From the NCBI GenBank assembly GCA_944383935.1, contig CALWRK010000006.1, forward strand, positions 1-32,492: DNA of 32,492 bases. Reading direction: 5' to 3'. Under the pieces are notes generated by a model, which made no database searches, had not been told where the DNA came from, and was given only the letters and a program-made list of their open reading frames with translations. Position 1 is the first letter of the stretch. Every line of letters starts with the position of its first letter. The position numbers and the translations under genes are program-made. The DNA comes from an uncultured Clostridia bacterium. GTDB taxonomy: Bacteria; Bacillota; Clostridia; Christensenellales; UBA3700. Positions 9,915 through 19,492 of the stretch are shown in pieces.

Positions 9915-11315
9915 ATGCTTAAAGAGTATAAGACGATAAGAGAGATAGTCGGACCGCTCATGCTGGTGGAAGGTGTGGAAGGCGTGAAGTATGACGAGTT
10001 GGTGGAGATAGCCGCGGCGGACGGGGAAGTTCGCCTGGGCAAGGTGCTGGAGGTAGATGGTGACAACGCCATGGTTCAGTTGTTTGAAAGCTCTCAGGGC
10101 ATACAGATGTCCACTTCCAAAGCCAGATTTTTAGGCAGGAGCATGGAGCTTGCCGTAAGCGAGGATATGCTGGGCAGGGTGTTCGACGGCTTGGGCAGAC
10201 CCAAGGACGGCGGGGCGCCCGTCATAGCCGAAGCCAGACTGGACATAAACGGCAGACCGATAAATCCCGCAGCGCGCGATTATCCGGACGAATTCATACA
10301 GACCGGTATTTCCGCCATAGACGGTTTGAACACGCTGGTCAGAGGGCAAAAGCTGCCCGTGTTCAGTATGTCCGGGCTGCCTCATGCGGAACTGGCGGCG
10401 CAGATAGCCCGTCAGGCAAAGGTGCTGGATGACAGTGAAAAATTCGCCGTGGTGTTTGCGGCAATGGGTATCACTTATGAGGAAGCGGATTTCTTTATGT
10501 CCGATTTCAGGCGCACGGGCGCGATAGAGCGCAGCGTGATGTTCATCAATTTGGCAAACGACCCCGCGGTGGAGCGCATCTCCACTCCGAGAATGGCGCT
10601 TACTGCGGCGGAGTATTTGGCATTTGAAAAGGATATGCACGTCCTTGTAATCATGACGGACATAACCAACTATTGCGAGGCTTTGAGAGAGGTTTCCGCC
10701 GCCAGAAAGGAAGTGCCGGGCAGGCGCGGATATCCGGGTTACCTCTATACCGACCTTGCCACCATGTACGAGCGTGCGGGCAGGATAATAGGGAAGAAAG
10801 GTTCTATCACTCAAATACCCATCTTGACCATGCCGGAGGACGACAAGACGCATCCCATTCCCGACTTGACGGGATATATTACCGAAGGGCAGATAATTTT
10901 GAGCAGAGAGTTGTATAAAAAGAGTATCAATCCTCCCATCGACGTGCTGCCCTCGCTGTCCAGGCTCAAACAAAAGGGCATAGGCGCGGGGAAGACGCGG
11001 GAGGACCACTCGGACAACATGAATCAGCTTTTCTCTGCATATGCTCAGGGTAAGGACGCAAAAGAACTGGCAGCGGTGCTGGGAGATGCGGCGCTTACGC
11101 CTACGGACAGGTTATACGCAAGTTTCGCGCAAGAGTTCGAGAAGGTATACCTGAACCAGGGATTTGAGTGTAACAGAAGTATAGACGAAACATTGGATAT
11201 AGGCTGGAAATTGCTGGCTATGCTGCCGGAGAGCGAGATGAAGCGCGTGAGGGACGCTTTCTTGGATAAGTACTATCGTCCCGCCGTAGCCGCTCGCAAG
11301 GCAGAGGAGGAGTGA
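9915..11315 (+). CDS. V-type ATPase regulatory subunit B
   Basis: A 466-residue homologue of A that lacks a Walker A lysine: the equivalent segment is [14 protein letters not shown] (about 155), so it binds but does not hydrolyse nucleotide. Other family marks are [34 protein letters not shown] and the arginine-finger region [20 protein letters not shown]. Three A and three B subunits alternate in the head. It starts 8 nt after the A stop with a GAGGTGA site, and its own stop overlaps the start of D. Confidence 0.97.
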   Translation: MLKEYKTIREIVGPLMLVEGVEGVKYDELVEIAAADGEVRLGKVLEVDGDNAMVQLFESSQGIQMSTSKARFLGRSMELAVSEDMLGRVFDGLGRPKDGGAPVIAEARLDINGRPINPAARDYPDEFIQTGISAIDGLNTLVRGQKLPVFSMSGLPHAELAAQIARQAKVLDDSEKFAVVFAAMGITYEEADFFMSDFRRTGAIERSVMFINLANDPAVERISTPRMALTAAEYLAFEKDMHVLVIMTDITNYCEALREVSAARKEVPGRRGYPGYLYTDLATMYERAGRIIGKKGSITQIPILTMPEDDKTHPIPDLTGYITEGQIILSRELYKKSINPPIDVLPSLSRLKQKGIGAGKTREDHSDNMNQLFSAYAQGKDAKELAAVLGDAALTPTDRLYASFAQEFEKVYLNQGFECNRSIDETLDIGWKLLAMLPESEMKRVRDAFLDKYYRPAVAARKAEEE

Positions 11316-11947
11316 TGGCGGAGAGGCTGAACGTAAATCCCACGAGAATGGAGTTGCGCAACTTAAAGCGCAGGCTCGCCACGGCGGTCAAGGGGCATAA
11401 GATGCTCAAAGACAAGTCGGATGAAATGGTACGCCGCTTCGTGGAACTCGCCAAAGAAAATAAACGGCTCAGGCAGGAAGTGGAGAGTGAACTTGCCGGG
11501 GCGCTGCACGATTTTGCCTTGGCGCGCTCGTGTTGCGAGGATTATGTGATGGAAGAAGCGCTCGCCATGCCCTCAAAGAGCATAAAGATACGCGCGGGCG
11601 TGAGCAATATCATGAGCGTCGTCGTGCCCGATATGCGCATGGAAGAAGAGAGCAAAGGGGAGGATTTTCCCTATTCCTTTGCTCGCGTAACGGCACAGTT
11701 GGACGCCTCCATAGTCACCGTTACCAAACTCGCGGAAAAGTTGGTACAGCTGGCGCAAGTGGAAAAATCGTGCAATATGCTCGCCATAGAGATAGAGAAG
11801 AATCGCCGCCGCGTGAACGCCTTGGAGTACGTCATGATCCCGCAGACGGAAGAAACCATTCGCTACATTACAATGAAGCTGGATGAAAACGAACGATCTT
11901 CCACAGTGCGCCTTATGAAAGTCAAGTCGATGATTCAAGATAGATAA
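11315..11947 (+). CDS. V-type ATPase central shaft subunit D
   Basis: A 210-residue protein forming the rotating shaft. The start [20 protein letters not shown] and the KMLKDKSDEMVRRF segment are typical of the family, as is the C-terminal helix with RRVNALEYVMIPQ. Long N- and C-terminal helices make the antiparallel coiled coil. The ATG at 11315 is preferred to the adjacent GTG at 11312 because GAGGAGGAG lies just upstream and family members begin MAE; the ATG shares a base with the B stop. It is the last gene of the run. No convincing terminator follows, so reading into the next gene is possible. Confidence 0.94.
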   Translation: MAERLNVNPTRMELRNLKRRLATAVKGHKMLKDKSDEMVRRFVELAKENKRLRQEVESELAGALHDFALARSCCEDYVMEEALAMPSKSIKIRAGVSNIMSVVVPDMRMEEESKGEDFPYSFARVTAQLDASIVTVTKLAEKLVQLAQVEKSCNMLAIEIEKNRRRVNALEYVMIPQTEETIRYITMKLDENERSSTVRLMKVKSMIQDR

Positions 11948-12102
11948 GTACAAATAAGGGCGGTATTTTTCGCGCAAGTTGCCGCCGGCGCTCGCATGAC
12001 TGCCAAATTGAACGGGGCATGGTGCGGAAGTTTTAACAATTTTTTCGCAAGGGTATATTTTGTCTCATACGCACATATGATTTAACGTCACAGGAGGTGC
12101 GT

Positions 12103-12831
12103 ATGAAAAGAAAAATTTTACTTGCTTTTGCGGTGATATCAATAATAGTCGTCGCCGCGGGCGTGTGCGCCTGCACGCAGGAAGAGGAATTCAAACTCGA
12201 AGACACGTTGAGTTATGACCAGTATATGTACTATTTCGGGCAGACGGAAGATTTCGAAGCGGAAGTTACGGGCGTGAACAGGGAAGAACTGTTCATATCC
12301 GACGGCGAAGTCGGGGAGAAAAAGGATGTGGTAACTCTTTCGATCCGTCCTCTCAAACCGGCAATGCTCAATTACGAATACAGCTATACGCTTACGGGTG
12401 AAAGCGGAACTTTGCAGGGCAGCTTGGAAAAGGACAGCTTCGGCGTGTCTTCTAGCGCGCGGCTGGAAAATATAGCGGATATAGGCAAAATTATCTCCGT
12501 AACGCTCACTTACGGGGAAAATACCGCGGAGATTGCGCTTGAAAACGCCATAACCGAGATAGATAATGTTAAGGCGCTGGAAATCGCATATACCGCATTT
12601 CAAGCGGAGATAGACGAAGCGGTGGCAAACGGCGGCTTCGGCAGAGAAACGTATGTGAAAATAGTGCGCAACGATCACAGCCCAGAGGGCGGATATTACT
12701 GGTTTGTATCATTTATCAAAGATAGGGACGACTATTGGGCGGCGCTGATAGACAGTAAGACGGGAGAGGTGGTGTCCACCCGTAAATCCGCCGCGCAAGA
12801 GGACGAGTCCGCAGACACGATGACCGTATAG
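12103..12831 (+). CDS. Putative lipoprotein with C-terminal PepSY-like region
   Basis: A 242-residue predicted lipoprotein. Residues 1-4 are basic, 5-20 hydrophobic, and VCAC ends in Cys24, a reasonable lipobox, so it should be attached to the outer face of the membrane. About 35-140 looks like a beta-rich extracellular domain that I do not recognise. The C-terminal part (ALEIAYTAF, then GGYYWFVSF, then AALIDSKTGEVVS) has the pattern of PepSY domains, which are often found in proteins that modulate cell-surface peptidases. AGGAGG (12092-12097) lies 5 nt before the ATG; an in-frame GTG at 12097 overlaps this site and is rejected. It stands alone between the ATPase operon and a terminator. Confidence 0.7.
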   Translation: MKRKILLAFAVISIIVVAAGVCACTQEEEFKLEDTLSYDQYMYYFGQTEDFEAEVTGVNREELFISDGEVGEKKDVVTLSIRPLKPAMLNYEYSYTLTGESGTLQGSLEKDSFGVSSSARLENIADIGKIISVTLTYGENTAEIALENAITEIDNVKALEIAYTAFQAEIDEAVANGGFGRETYVKIVRNDHSPEGGYYWFVSFIKDRDDYWAALIDSKTGEVVSTRKSAAQEDESADTMTV

Positions 12832-12852
12832 AAAAAGCGCGTTGCGGAATAT

Positions 12853-12883
12853 AAAAAGGGCTACATAGATTGTAGCCCTTTTT
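12853..12883. terminator. Bidirectional rho-independent terminator
   Basis: A perfect 13-bp stem, AAAAAGGGCTACA at 12853-12865 and its complement at 12871-12883, with a 5-nt loop. It gives a GC-containing stem followed by a T-run on both strands, so it ends both the lipoprotein gene (+) and the GH3 gene (-), which converge here. Confidence 0.9.
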
Positions 12884-12890
12884 AATCTGT

Positions 12891-15539
12891 TTATTGCTTT
12901 TTCTTGTCGTCTTTTTTGTCGTCGCCTGAGGAGAAGAAAGAGGAAAATCTCTCCCTCATGCTGGGCGAGGAAGCCTTGGATTCCTCCTTCTTGGCGGCTT
13001 TTTCCGCCTTGGTTTTCGCCTCTTCTTCCTCCGCCTTTGCCTTGGCTTCGGCTTTGGCGCGTGCCGCTTCTTCGCGTGCGGCTTTGCGCTCGTCGCGTTT
13101 GAGCGCCTTTTCCACCTTTTGCTTGGACACATTGCCCAGCGTCGCGAAAAGACCCGCTATGATTAAGAGCAGTCCTTTGAGGCGGTGTTTGTTGCCCCAC
13201 TCCATCATGCCGCGAATGACTCTTATATCCGCTATGCCACCGGAGATGCCGATAAGACCGCGCAAGGGCAATTCTTTCATTCCCTGCATGAGCATGAGCA
13301 TGGTGGTCATATCCGGGTTTTCCACCTGCCCCTTTATTACGGCGGGAGCCACTTTGATTATGAGCTTACCTATAAGGCAGCAGCTCAGTTCTCCCAGCGT
13401 CGTAGTCAGGTCGAATTCGCCGCGCTTGGAGGGCAGATTGGAGGGCAGCTTCTTGCCGTAGAGGCGGGAAAACTCGTCGTCGCCAATCTCCTCCGCATTC
13501 CCGATGTCAAAGTAAGAAGGGCACTTACTCTCGTAGTCGGGCATGGGCGCCACGGGACGGGAGGATATGGTTATCCTGCCGGAAAGACGTATATCCCTAG
13601 AGCTTGCGCCCACCATTATTTCGTAGTCGCAGTTCTCCACATACCAGTCGTCTATTTCGGTGTTGTAGAAGGCAAAACATCTGTCGTCCAGAGTGAAGGT
13701 CACGGTAGTGGATTGACCTTTTTTGAGGAAGACTTTTACAAAGCGTTTCAATTCCTTTTCCGCCCTGAATACGCGAGAATTGCGCGCGCCCACATACAGT
13801 TGGCACACCTCCGCGCCGTCCCTGTCGCCCGTGTTCGTCACGGTAAAGGACACCTTGCCGTCGTCTATCTTCAAGTCGGAGTATTCAAACGTCGTATAGG
13901 ACAGACCGTAGCCGAAGGGGAAGAGCACGTTCTTATGCGCGCTGTCGTAGTAGCGGTATCCCACGAATATACTCTCGCGATGTTCCACTACTTTGGGACC
14001 CATTCCGAAATATTTGGAGGGCAGATAGTCATCTAGGCAGAGCGGATACGTTTCCGCAAGTTTTCCGCTGGGATTCACCTTACCGTAGAGCAGTCGGCAT
14101 ACCGCTTCTCCGCCCGCTTCTCCGGGGAGATATGCGTTGAGCACCGCCTCTACGCCGTCTATCCACGGCATGGTCACGGGAGAGCCGCCATACAGCACGA
14201 CTATCACGTTGTCGCATACCTTTGTCAGCTCGTTCAACAATTTATTCTGCGCGGCAGGAAGGTCGATATGAGAGCGGTCATACCCCTCGCACTCATAGTC
14301 TTCGGTAAGTCCTATTGCCACCACCACCGTATTCTTGGTGCGAGCCAGTTCCACCGCCTGCGTTATCAGATTCTCGTCCGGATTTGCGTTGTCCGTGCTG
14401 TATCCGGGAGCAAATACGAATTTCTTTCCCTCCGCTGTCATCGCCTCGGTCAAAGATACCAGCTTATAGGGGTTTATGCGAGAACTGCCCGAGCCCTGGT
14501 ATCTGCTGGTGCGCGCAAGTTCTCCGATGAGAGCGATGTCGTCATCATCCGAAAGGGGAAGCGCCTTGTTTTCGTTTTTCAAAAGGACGGCGGAGCTTTC
14601 CGCGATATGGCGAGCAAGCAGATGCCCGCGTTCATAGTCCGCCTCCACGCCGCTGTACTGGTTGGACGCGCATTTATACACGAATTCCAGCACTCTGCGC
14701 ACCACCTTATCCAATTCTTCTTCTTTCAGTTCTCCGCTTTTAACCGCCTTGACTATGTACTTGTCGGTAAGTCCGCCGGAATAGGGCATCTCCAAATCCA
14801 AGCCCGCCTTTACGCCTTCCACACGATTGTTGGTGGCGTTCCAGTCGCTCACCACCAGACCCTTAAAGCCCCACTCGCCGCGCAAAATATCAGTTAGCAG
14901 GCGCTTATTGTCGGAGGCGTATTCACCGTTTATGCGGTTATATGAACACATTATCGTCCAAGGTTGAGCCTCCTTGACAGCACTTTCGAATGCGGGCAGA
15001 TATATCTCGCGAAGGGCGCGCTCGTCCACCACCGCATTTATGGTCATGCGGCGCGATTCCTGGTTATTGGCGCAAAAATGCTTTACCGAGGTGCCCACAT
15101 TGTGCTTTTGTACGCCGTTCACATAGCTCACGCACATACGCGAAGAAAGATAGGGGTCCTCGGACAGATACTCGAAATTACGCCCGCACAGAGGGGAACG
15201 CTTTATGTTTATGCCGGGTCCCAAAATCACCGACACGTCCTGGTCAAGGCATTGAATGGCTATCTCTTCCCCCATCTGAGCGGCGATGGATACATCCCAA
15301 GAACTTGCGAATGTGACTGCGGGCGGAAAAGCCGTAGCGGGATAAGATTCGTTCATGGACTTGTCGTTATCCTCTTTTTCCAGTCTCAGACCGTGAGGTC
15401 CGTCGGACATACGTCCCGTAGGTATTCCCAGACGGGGCACGGGTTTTGTGGTCCAGTAGTCACGTCCGCTGCAAAGTCCCGCTTTTTCTTCCAAAGTCAG
15501 CTTGGAAAGCAGCTCGTCGATATTCACTTCGCCGTTCAT
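12891..15539 (-). CDS. Glycoside hydrolase family 3 (beta-glucosidase-like) with membrane/coiled-coil C-terminal extension
   Basis: An 882-residue protein without a signal peptide. The GH3 TIM-barrel (about 1-310) includes RMSDGPHGLR, KHFCANNQE and the nucleophile Asp232 in VVSDWNA. The alpha/beta sandwich (about 311-520) has ECEGYDR, whose Glu418 is the likely acid/base. A fibronectin-III-like domain (about 540-660) follows. These predict an exo-acting beta-glycosidase acting on short oligosaccharides in the cytoplasm; exact sugar unknown. Residues 670-882 are extra: a conserved-looking segment with MKELPLRGLIGISGG, a hydrophobic stretch (about 787-802), then a Lys/Glu/Ala coiled coil and a Ser/Asp/Lys tail. 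The extension suggests attachment to a membrane or partner. GGAG precedes the ATG. Confidence 0.92.
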   Translation of the reverse strand: MNGEVNIDELLSKLTLEEKAGLCSGRDYWTTKPVPRLGIPTGRMSDGPHGLRLEKEDNDKSMNESYPATAFPPAVTFASSWDVSIAAQMGEEIAIQCLDQDVSVILGPGINIKRSPLCGRNFEYLSEDPYLSSRMCVSYVNGVQKHNVGTSVKHFCANNQESRRMTINAVVDERALREIYLPAFESAVKEAQPWTIMCSYNRINGEYASDNKRLLTDILRGEWGFKGLVVSDWNATNNRVEGVKAGLDLEMPYSGGLTDKYIVKAVKSGELKEEELDKVVRRVLEFVYKCASNQYSGVEADYERGHLLARHIAESSAVLLKNENKALPLSDDDDIALIGELARTSRYQGSGSSRINPYKLVSLTEAMTAEGKKFVFAPGYSTDNANPDENLITQAVELARTKNTVVVAIGLTEDYECEGYDRSHIDLPAAQNKLLNELTKVCDNVIVVLYGGSPVTMPWIDGVEAVLNAYLPGEAGGEAVCRLLYGKVNPSGKLAETYPLCLDDYLPSKYFGMGPKVVEHRESIFVGYRYYDSAHKNVLFPFGYGLSYTTFEYSDLKIDDGKVSFTVTNTGDRDGAEVCQLYVGARNSRVFRAEKELKRFVKVFLKKGQSTTVTFTLDDRCFAFYNTEIDDWYVENCDYEIMVGASSRDIRLSGRITISSRPVAPMPDYESKCPSYFDIGNAEEIGDDEFSRLYGKKLPSNLPSKRGEFDLTTTLGELSCCLIGKLIIKVAPAVIKGQVENPDMTTMLMLMQGMKELPLRGLIGISGGIADIRVIRGMMEWGNKHRLKGLLLIIAGLFATLGNVSKQKVEKALKRDERKAAREEAARAKAEAKAKAEEEEAKTKAEKAAKKEESKASSPSMRERFSSFFSSGDDKKDDKKKQ

Positions 15540-15571
15540 ATTTTTCTCCGTATAAATAGTTTATCTAATTA

Positions 15572-15600
15572 AGTATAACAAATAAAGTAAATATTTTCAA
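15572..15600 (-). promoter_or_regulatory. Promoter of the GH3 gene
   Basis: On the reverse strand TTGAAA (15600-15595) and TATACT (15577-15572) are separated by exactly 17 bp. The expected transcript starts near 15565, about 26 nt before the ATG, leaving room for the GGAG ribosome site. No sugar-responsive operator palindrome is evident around it. Confidence 0.75.
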
Positions 15601-15689
15601 CAGACCGCGCACAAAAATTCAAAATATATTATTAAATCTGCCTTTTTGCGCGTTTGCAAGTCAAATGCGGGCAAACTCGCGCAATGTGT

Positions 15690-15718
15690 TTGACTTTTTC
15701 AAGCGTATGTAATAAAAT
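15690..15718 (+). promoter_or_regulatory. Promoter of guaB
   Basis: TTGACT (15690-15695), a 17-bp spacer and TAAAAT (15713-15718) place the start near 15725. The 32-nt leader contains AAAGGAG before the ATG. A nearby TATAAT at 15722-15727 lacks a -35 at the right distance and is less likely. The leader is too short for a purine riboswitch. Confidence 0.7.
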
Positions 15719-15726
15719 AGGTATAA

Positions 15727-17211
<1,485 letters not shown>

Positions 17212-17222
17212 CGGCAGAGAAC

Positions 17223-17241
17223 GGGCGGCGCTTTGCCGCCC
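17223..17241 (+). terminator. Probable terminator of guaB
   Basis: A 7-bp GC-only stem (GGGCGGC at 17223-17229 and GCCGCCC at 17235-17241) with a 5-nt loop starts 11 nt after the guaB stop. The following TAGATTTTA is only moderately T-rich, so termination may be inefficient. Confidence 0.6.
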
Positions 17242-17257
17242 TAGATTTTAGCGCGTT

Positions 17258-17429
17258 AAGTGCATAAAAAATACATTGAAATATTAAAAAGCGCCGCTGT
17301 GAATATCTTTCCTATTAAGGCATTTAGTCACATTCGGCGCATTTTCCAAATATGAGAAAAGGCAGTTATGTGCTTATTTGGTAAACACATATATCGCGTA
17401 TATTTTACTAAGTGCATAAAACATACATT
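17258..17429. repeat. Direct repeat pair and inverted repeats between guaB and glyS
   Basis: A 20-bp sequence beginning AAGTGCATAAAA occurs at 17258-17277 and at 17410-17429 with a single mismatch. Both copies are followed by A-rich DNA leading to a GCGCCGC motif, so the similarity extends imperfectly to about 40 bp. Between them lie an inverted repeat GCGCCG/CGGCGC (17291-17296 and 17335-17340, with GTGA/TCAC nested inside) and TATGTG/CACATA (17367-17372 and 17386-17391). No gene is visible in 17242-17440. It could be a duplicated terminator region, a small RNA, or the remains of a miniature element. Confidence 0.6.
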
Positions 17430-17443
17430 ATTTGACGAAAAAT

Positions 17444-17468
17444 ACGGGCGCCGCAATGTAGCGCCCGT
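17444..17468 (-). terminator. Rho-independent terminator of glyS
   Basis: ACGGGCGC (17444-17451) and GCGCCCGT (17461-17468) form an 8-bp stem with a 9-nt loop. On the reverse strand the stem is followed by ATTTTTCG. It lies about 20 nt beyond the glycyl-tRNA synthetase stop. Confidence 0.8.
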
Positions 17469-17488
17469 GACAGACATATTTATCCTGC

Positions 17489-18874
17489 TTAGTAAGCCAA
17501 GTTCTCTTCGAAGTATTCTTTCAGTCTTTCGATGGGCAGTCTTACCTGAGCCATGGAATCGCGCTCGCGCACCGTCACCGTATCGTTTTCAAGCGTTTCA
17601 AAATCCACCGTCACGCAGTAAGGAGTGCCGATTTCATCCTGCCTCCTGTAACGCTTGCCTATGGAGCCGCTCTCGTCGTAGGTGCAGGAGAAGTACTTGC
17701 AAAGCTGCCTGTATATCTCTTCGCTCTTTTCTCCCAACGCTTTCTTTTGCAGGGGGAGGACTGCCACTTTGTAGGGAGCTAGGGCATGATGCAGACGCAT
17801 AACCACGCGCGTTTCTCCCTCTGTTTCCTCTTCGTCATAGGCGTTGCACAGCAGTGCCAGCACCATTCTCTCCACGCCCAGGGAAGGTTCTATTACATAG
17901 GGCACATATTTTTCGTTTGTATTGGGGTCGGTGTATTCAAGCGACTTTCCGCTCACCTTCATATGCGCTTTGAGGTCGTAATCCGTCCTGTCCGCCACGC
18001 CCCACAATTCGCCCCAGCCGAAGGGGAATTTGAATTCGAAGTCGGTGGTGGCATTGGAATAGAACGCCAATTCCTCCGGGTCGTGGTCGCGCAGTTTGAG
18101 ATTCTCCTCCTTTATGCCTAACCCGAGCAGCCAATTTTTGCAGAATTCCTTCCAGTAGGCGAACCACTCCAAGTCCGTGCCGGGCTTGCAGAAGAACTCC
18201 AATTCCATCTGTTCGAACTCCCTCACGCGGAAGATAAAGTTCCCGGGGGTAATCTCGTTTCTGAAGCTCTTGCCTATCTGACCTATTCCGAAGGGCACTT
18301 TCAGGCGAGAAGTGCGTTGCACGTTTAGAAAGTTTACGAATATTCCCTGCGCGGTTTCGGGGCGCAGATATAGGGTGCTCACGCTGTCCTCAGTCACGCC
18401 CTGAAAGGTCTTGAACATCAGGTTGAACTGTCTTACGCCGGTAAAATCGCTTTTGCCGCATATGGGGCAGGGGATCTTGTGGTCGGCGATATACTTTTCC
18501 ATCTTGGCGTTGTCCCATCCCGCTATAGATTCCTCGCAGTGGTGTTTTTTCATGTAATCTTCTATGAGATTATCCGCACGATGGCGGGACTTGCACGCAC
18601 GGCAATCCATGAGCGGATCGCTGAATCCGCCGACGTGGCCGCTTGCCACCCATACGTTGGGATTCATCAATATGGCGCAGTCTATGCCCGTATTCAGCGG
18701 ATTTTCCTGCACGAACTTCTTCCACCAGGCGCGTTTGACGTTGTTTTTCAACTCCACGCCGAGGGGACCGTAATCCCAAGTATTTGCCAGACCGCCGTAG
18801 ATTTCGCTTCCGGGGTAGATAAAGCCTCTGCCTTTGCACAGGGCTACCAATTTGTCCATTGTCAAATTTGCCAT
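17489..18874 (-). CDS. glyS: Glycyl-tRNA synthetase, single-chain dimeric type
   Basis: A 461-residue class II synthetase of the alpha2 type (not the split alpha/beta form). It starts [23 protein letters not shown]; motif 2 is [19 protein letters not shown] and motif 3 is [21 protein letters not shown] and, about 50 residues later, CPICGKSDF give two Cys-x2-Cys pairs that look like a zinc-binding insertion. The C-terminal anticodon-binding domain begins near [10 protein letters not shown]. The enzyme charges tRNA-Gly. GGAG precedes the ATG. The distance from the promoter to the ATG is about 30 nt, so there is no T-box leader, although many clostridial glyS genes have one. Confidence 0.96.
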   Translation of the reverse strand: MANLTMDKLVALCKGRGFIYPGSEIYGGLANTWDYGPLGVELKNNVKRAWWKKFVQENPLNTGIDCAILMNPNVWVASGHVGGFSDPLMDCRACKSRHRADNLIEDYMKKHHCEESIAGWDNAKMEKYIADHKIPCPICGKSDFTGVRQFNLMFKTFQGVTEDSVSTLYLRPETAQGIFVNFLNVQRTSRLKVPFGIGQIGKSFRNEITPGNFIFRVREFEQMELEFFCKPGTDLEWFAYWKEFCKNWLLGLGIKEENLKLRDHDPEELAFYSNATTDFEFKFPFGWGELWGVADRTDYDLKAHMKVSGKSLEYTDPNTNEKYVPYVIEPSLGVERMVLALLCNAYDEEETEGETRVVMRLHHALAPYKVAVLPLQKKALGEKSEEIYRQLCKYFSCTYDESGSIGKRYRRQDEIGTPYCVTVDFETLENDTVTVRERDSMAQVRLPIERLKEYFEENLAY

Positions 18875-18908
18875 AATAAGCTCCGTATGATTAAATTATA
18901 TCTATGCT

Positions 18909-18938
18909 ATTATATAACCGCTCATACATATTTGTCAA
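18909..18938 (-). promoter_or_regulatory. Promoter of glyS
   Basis: On the reverse strand a consensus TTGACA (18938-18933) is followed after 18 bp by TATAAT (18914-18909); TATATA with a 16-bp spacer overlaps it. Expected initiation near 18902 leaves a leader of about 28 nt containing GGAG. Confidence 0.8.
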
Positions 18939-19019
18939 ACGGCGGTAACACTTTTCCTCTATTTTGCGTATTGTGAATTAGAAGGCGAAGAAAACGCCAA
19001 TAATATGGAGGCAAACGTG

Positions 19020-19190
19020 ATGAATAACTTTGATTTCGGCGGTTGCGACTGCCTGTGGATCATACTTTTACTTATGTGCTGCGGCGGCTTGGGCAATAGC
19101 TGCGGCAATTCCGGCGGCTGCAACTGCAATATCATACCCGTACTCGTGGCACTCAGCTGCTGCGGCGGCTGCGGGAATTCCTGCAACTGA
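19020..19190 (+). CDS. Cysteine-rich hydrophobic microprotein (56 residues)
   Basis: The predicted 56-residue peptide contains 11 cysteines, mostly in CC, CxC and CGGCG patterns, with many Gly and Asn and two hydrophobic stretches (CLWIILLLMCC, about 11-21, and IIPVLVAL, about 38-45). The ATG at 19020 is chosen because GGAGG (19007-19011) lies 8 nt upstream; the earlier in-frame ATG at 19005 overlaps that site. There is no obvious signal peptidase site, leader/core boundary or modification enzyme nearby. Similar Cys/Gly-rich hydrophobic small proteins occur in clostridia, sometimes annotated as high-cysteine chorion-like proteins, but no function is known to me. Metal binding, redox or membrane roles are open. 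Confidence 0.65.
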   Translation: MNNFDFGGCDCLWIILLLMCCGGLGNSCGNSGGCNCNIIPVLVALSCCGGCGNSCN

Positions 19191-19199
19191 TTCAGTTGC
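19183..19199 (+). other. Hairpin spanning the microprotein stop codon
   Basis: GCAACTG (19183-19189) and CAGTTGC (19193-19199) form a perfect 7-bp stem with a 3-nt loop, and the TGA stop lies at the loop boundary. No T-run follows, so it may stabilise the 3' end of the message rather than terminate it. Confidence 0.6.
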
Positions 19200-19216
19200 C
19201 GAAAGTACATTATTAG

Positions 19217-19242
19217 GGCGCCTTCCGTTGGGTGGCGGCGCC
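19217..19242. repeat. GGCGCC inverted repeat
   Basis: Two GGCGCC hexamers (19217-19222 and 19237-19242) can pair across a 14-nt loop. This is the second hairpin in the structured region after the microprotein gene. Confidence 0.45.
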
Positions 19243-19249
19243 GGGAACG

Positions 19250-19275
19250 GGCAGTCCCGCCGCGGCGGGACTGCC
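19250..19275. repeat. 26-bp near-perfect palindrome
   Basis: GGCAGTCCCGCC at 19250-19261 and GGCGGGACTGCC at 19264-19275 form a perfect 12-bp inverted repeat around a GC centre; the central GC is itself self-complementary. It is followed by ATTATAATTAT, so on the plus strand it could act as a weak terminator. Its right arm is the beginning of the 45-bp tandem repeat downstream, which suggests that the palindrome seeded the array. Confidence 0.85.
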
Positions 19276-19400
19276 ATTATAATTATACTTGCGTAATGGC
19301 TCCCGCCATGCGGGACTGCCATTATAATTATACTTGCGTAATGGCTCCCGCCATGCGGGACTGCCATTATAGTTATACTTGCGTAACGGCTCCCGCCATG
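19266..19400. repeat. 45-bp tandem repeat, three copies, each with two alternative hairpins
   Basis: Units start at 19266, 19311 and 19356 and are nearly identical over 45 bp; a degenerate remnant continues to about 19412. Within a unit GCCATTA and TAATGGC can pair across a 14-nt loop, while at unit junctions CCCGC-CAT-GCGGG flanked by ATGGC/GCCAT forms another hairpin. The two cannot form together because they share the ATGGC/GCCAT arms. The reverse frame is open through the array, but this follows from a period divisible by three. No gene is seen in 19191-19492. REP/BIME-like element or structured RNA are the candidates. Confidence 0.85.
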
Positions 19401-19457
19401 CTGGAATGTATTTTATAACGCTCGCCTCTTAATTATGTTATGTATTGAAAATATTAC

Positions 19458-19486
19458 TTGACCGAATTTTACCATTGCGGTATAAT
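19458..19486 (+). promoter_or_regulatory. Promoter placed immediately before the gene at 19493
   Basis: TTGACC (19458-19463), 17-bp spacer, TATAAT (19481-19486). Initiation 7 nt beyond the -10 falls on 19493, the A of the predicted start codon, so the message would be leaderless. Confidence 0.75.
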
Positions 19487-19492
19487 TTTGAT

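Noticed and set aside
11948-12096. Terminator after the V-ATPase operon
   Set aside because: Only a weak GGCGG/CCGCC pairing with a long loop and no T-run was found, so no terminator is called. The gap shows no gene or other clear feature.
12904-15572. Several plus-strand frames of 70-280 residues across the GH3 gene
   Set aside because: All are antisense to a fully conserved GH3 enzyme, with no ribosome sites or domain motifs.
17368-17802. 144-residue plus-strand frame between guaB and glyS
   Set aside because: Most of it lies antisense to the conserved end of glyS and runs through the glyS terminator; it has no ribosome site or recognisable domain.
18875-18938. T-box leader before glyS
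   Set aside because: The promoter lies about 30 nt from the ATG, so there is no room for a T-box specifier stem and antiterminator.
19068-19367. 99-residue reverse frame (MAVPHGGSHYASIII repeats) through the 45-bp array
   Set aside because: It is open because the repeat period is divisible by three. It begins inside a repeat and runs antisense to the Cys-rich gene, with no ribosome site.
19183-19412. CRISPR array
   Set aside because: Three 45-bp units are directly contiguous with no unique spacers, and there are no cas genes in the window.
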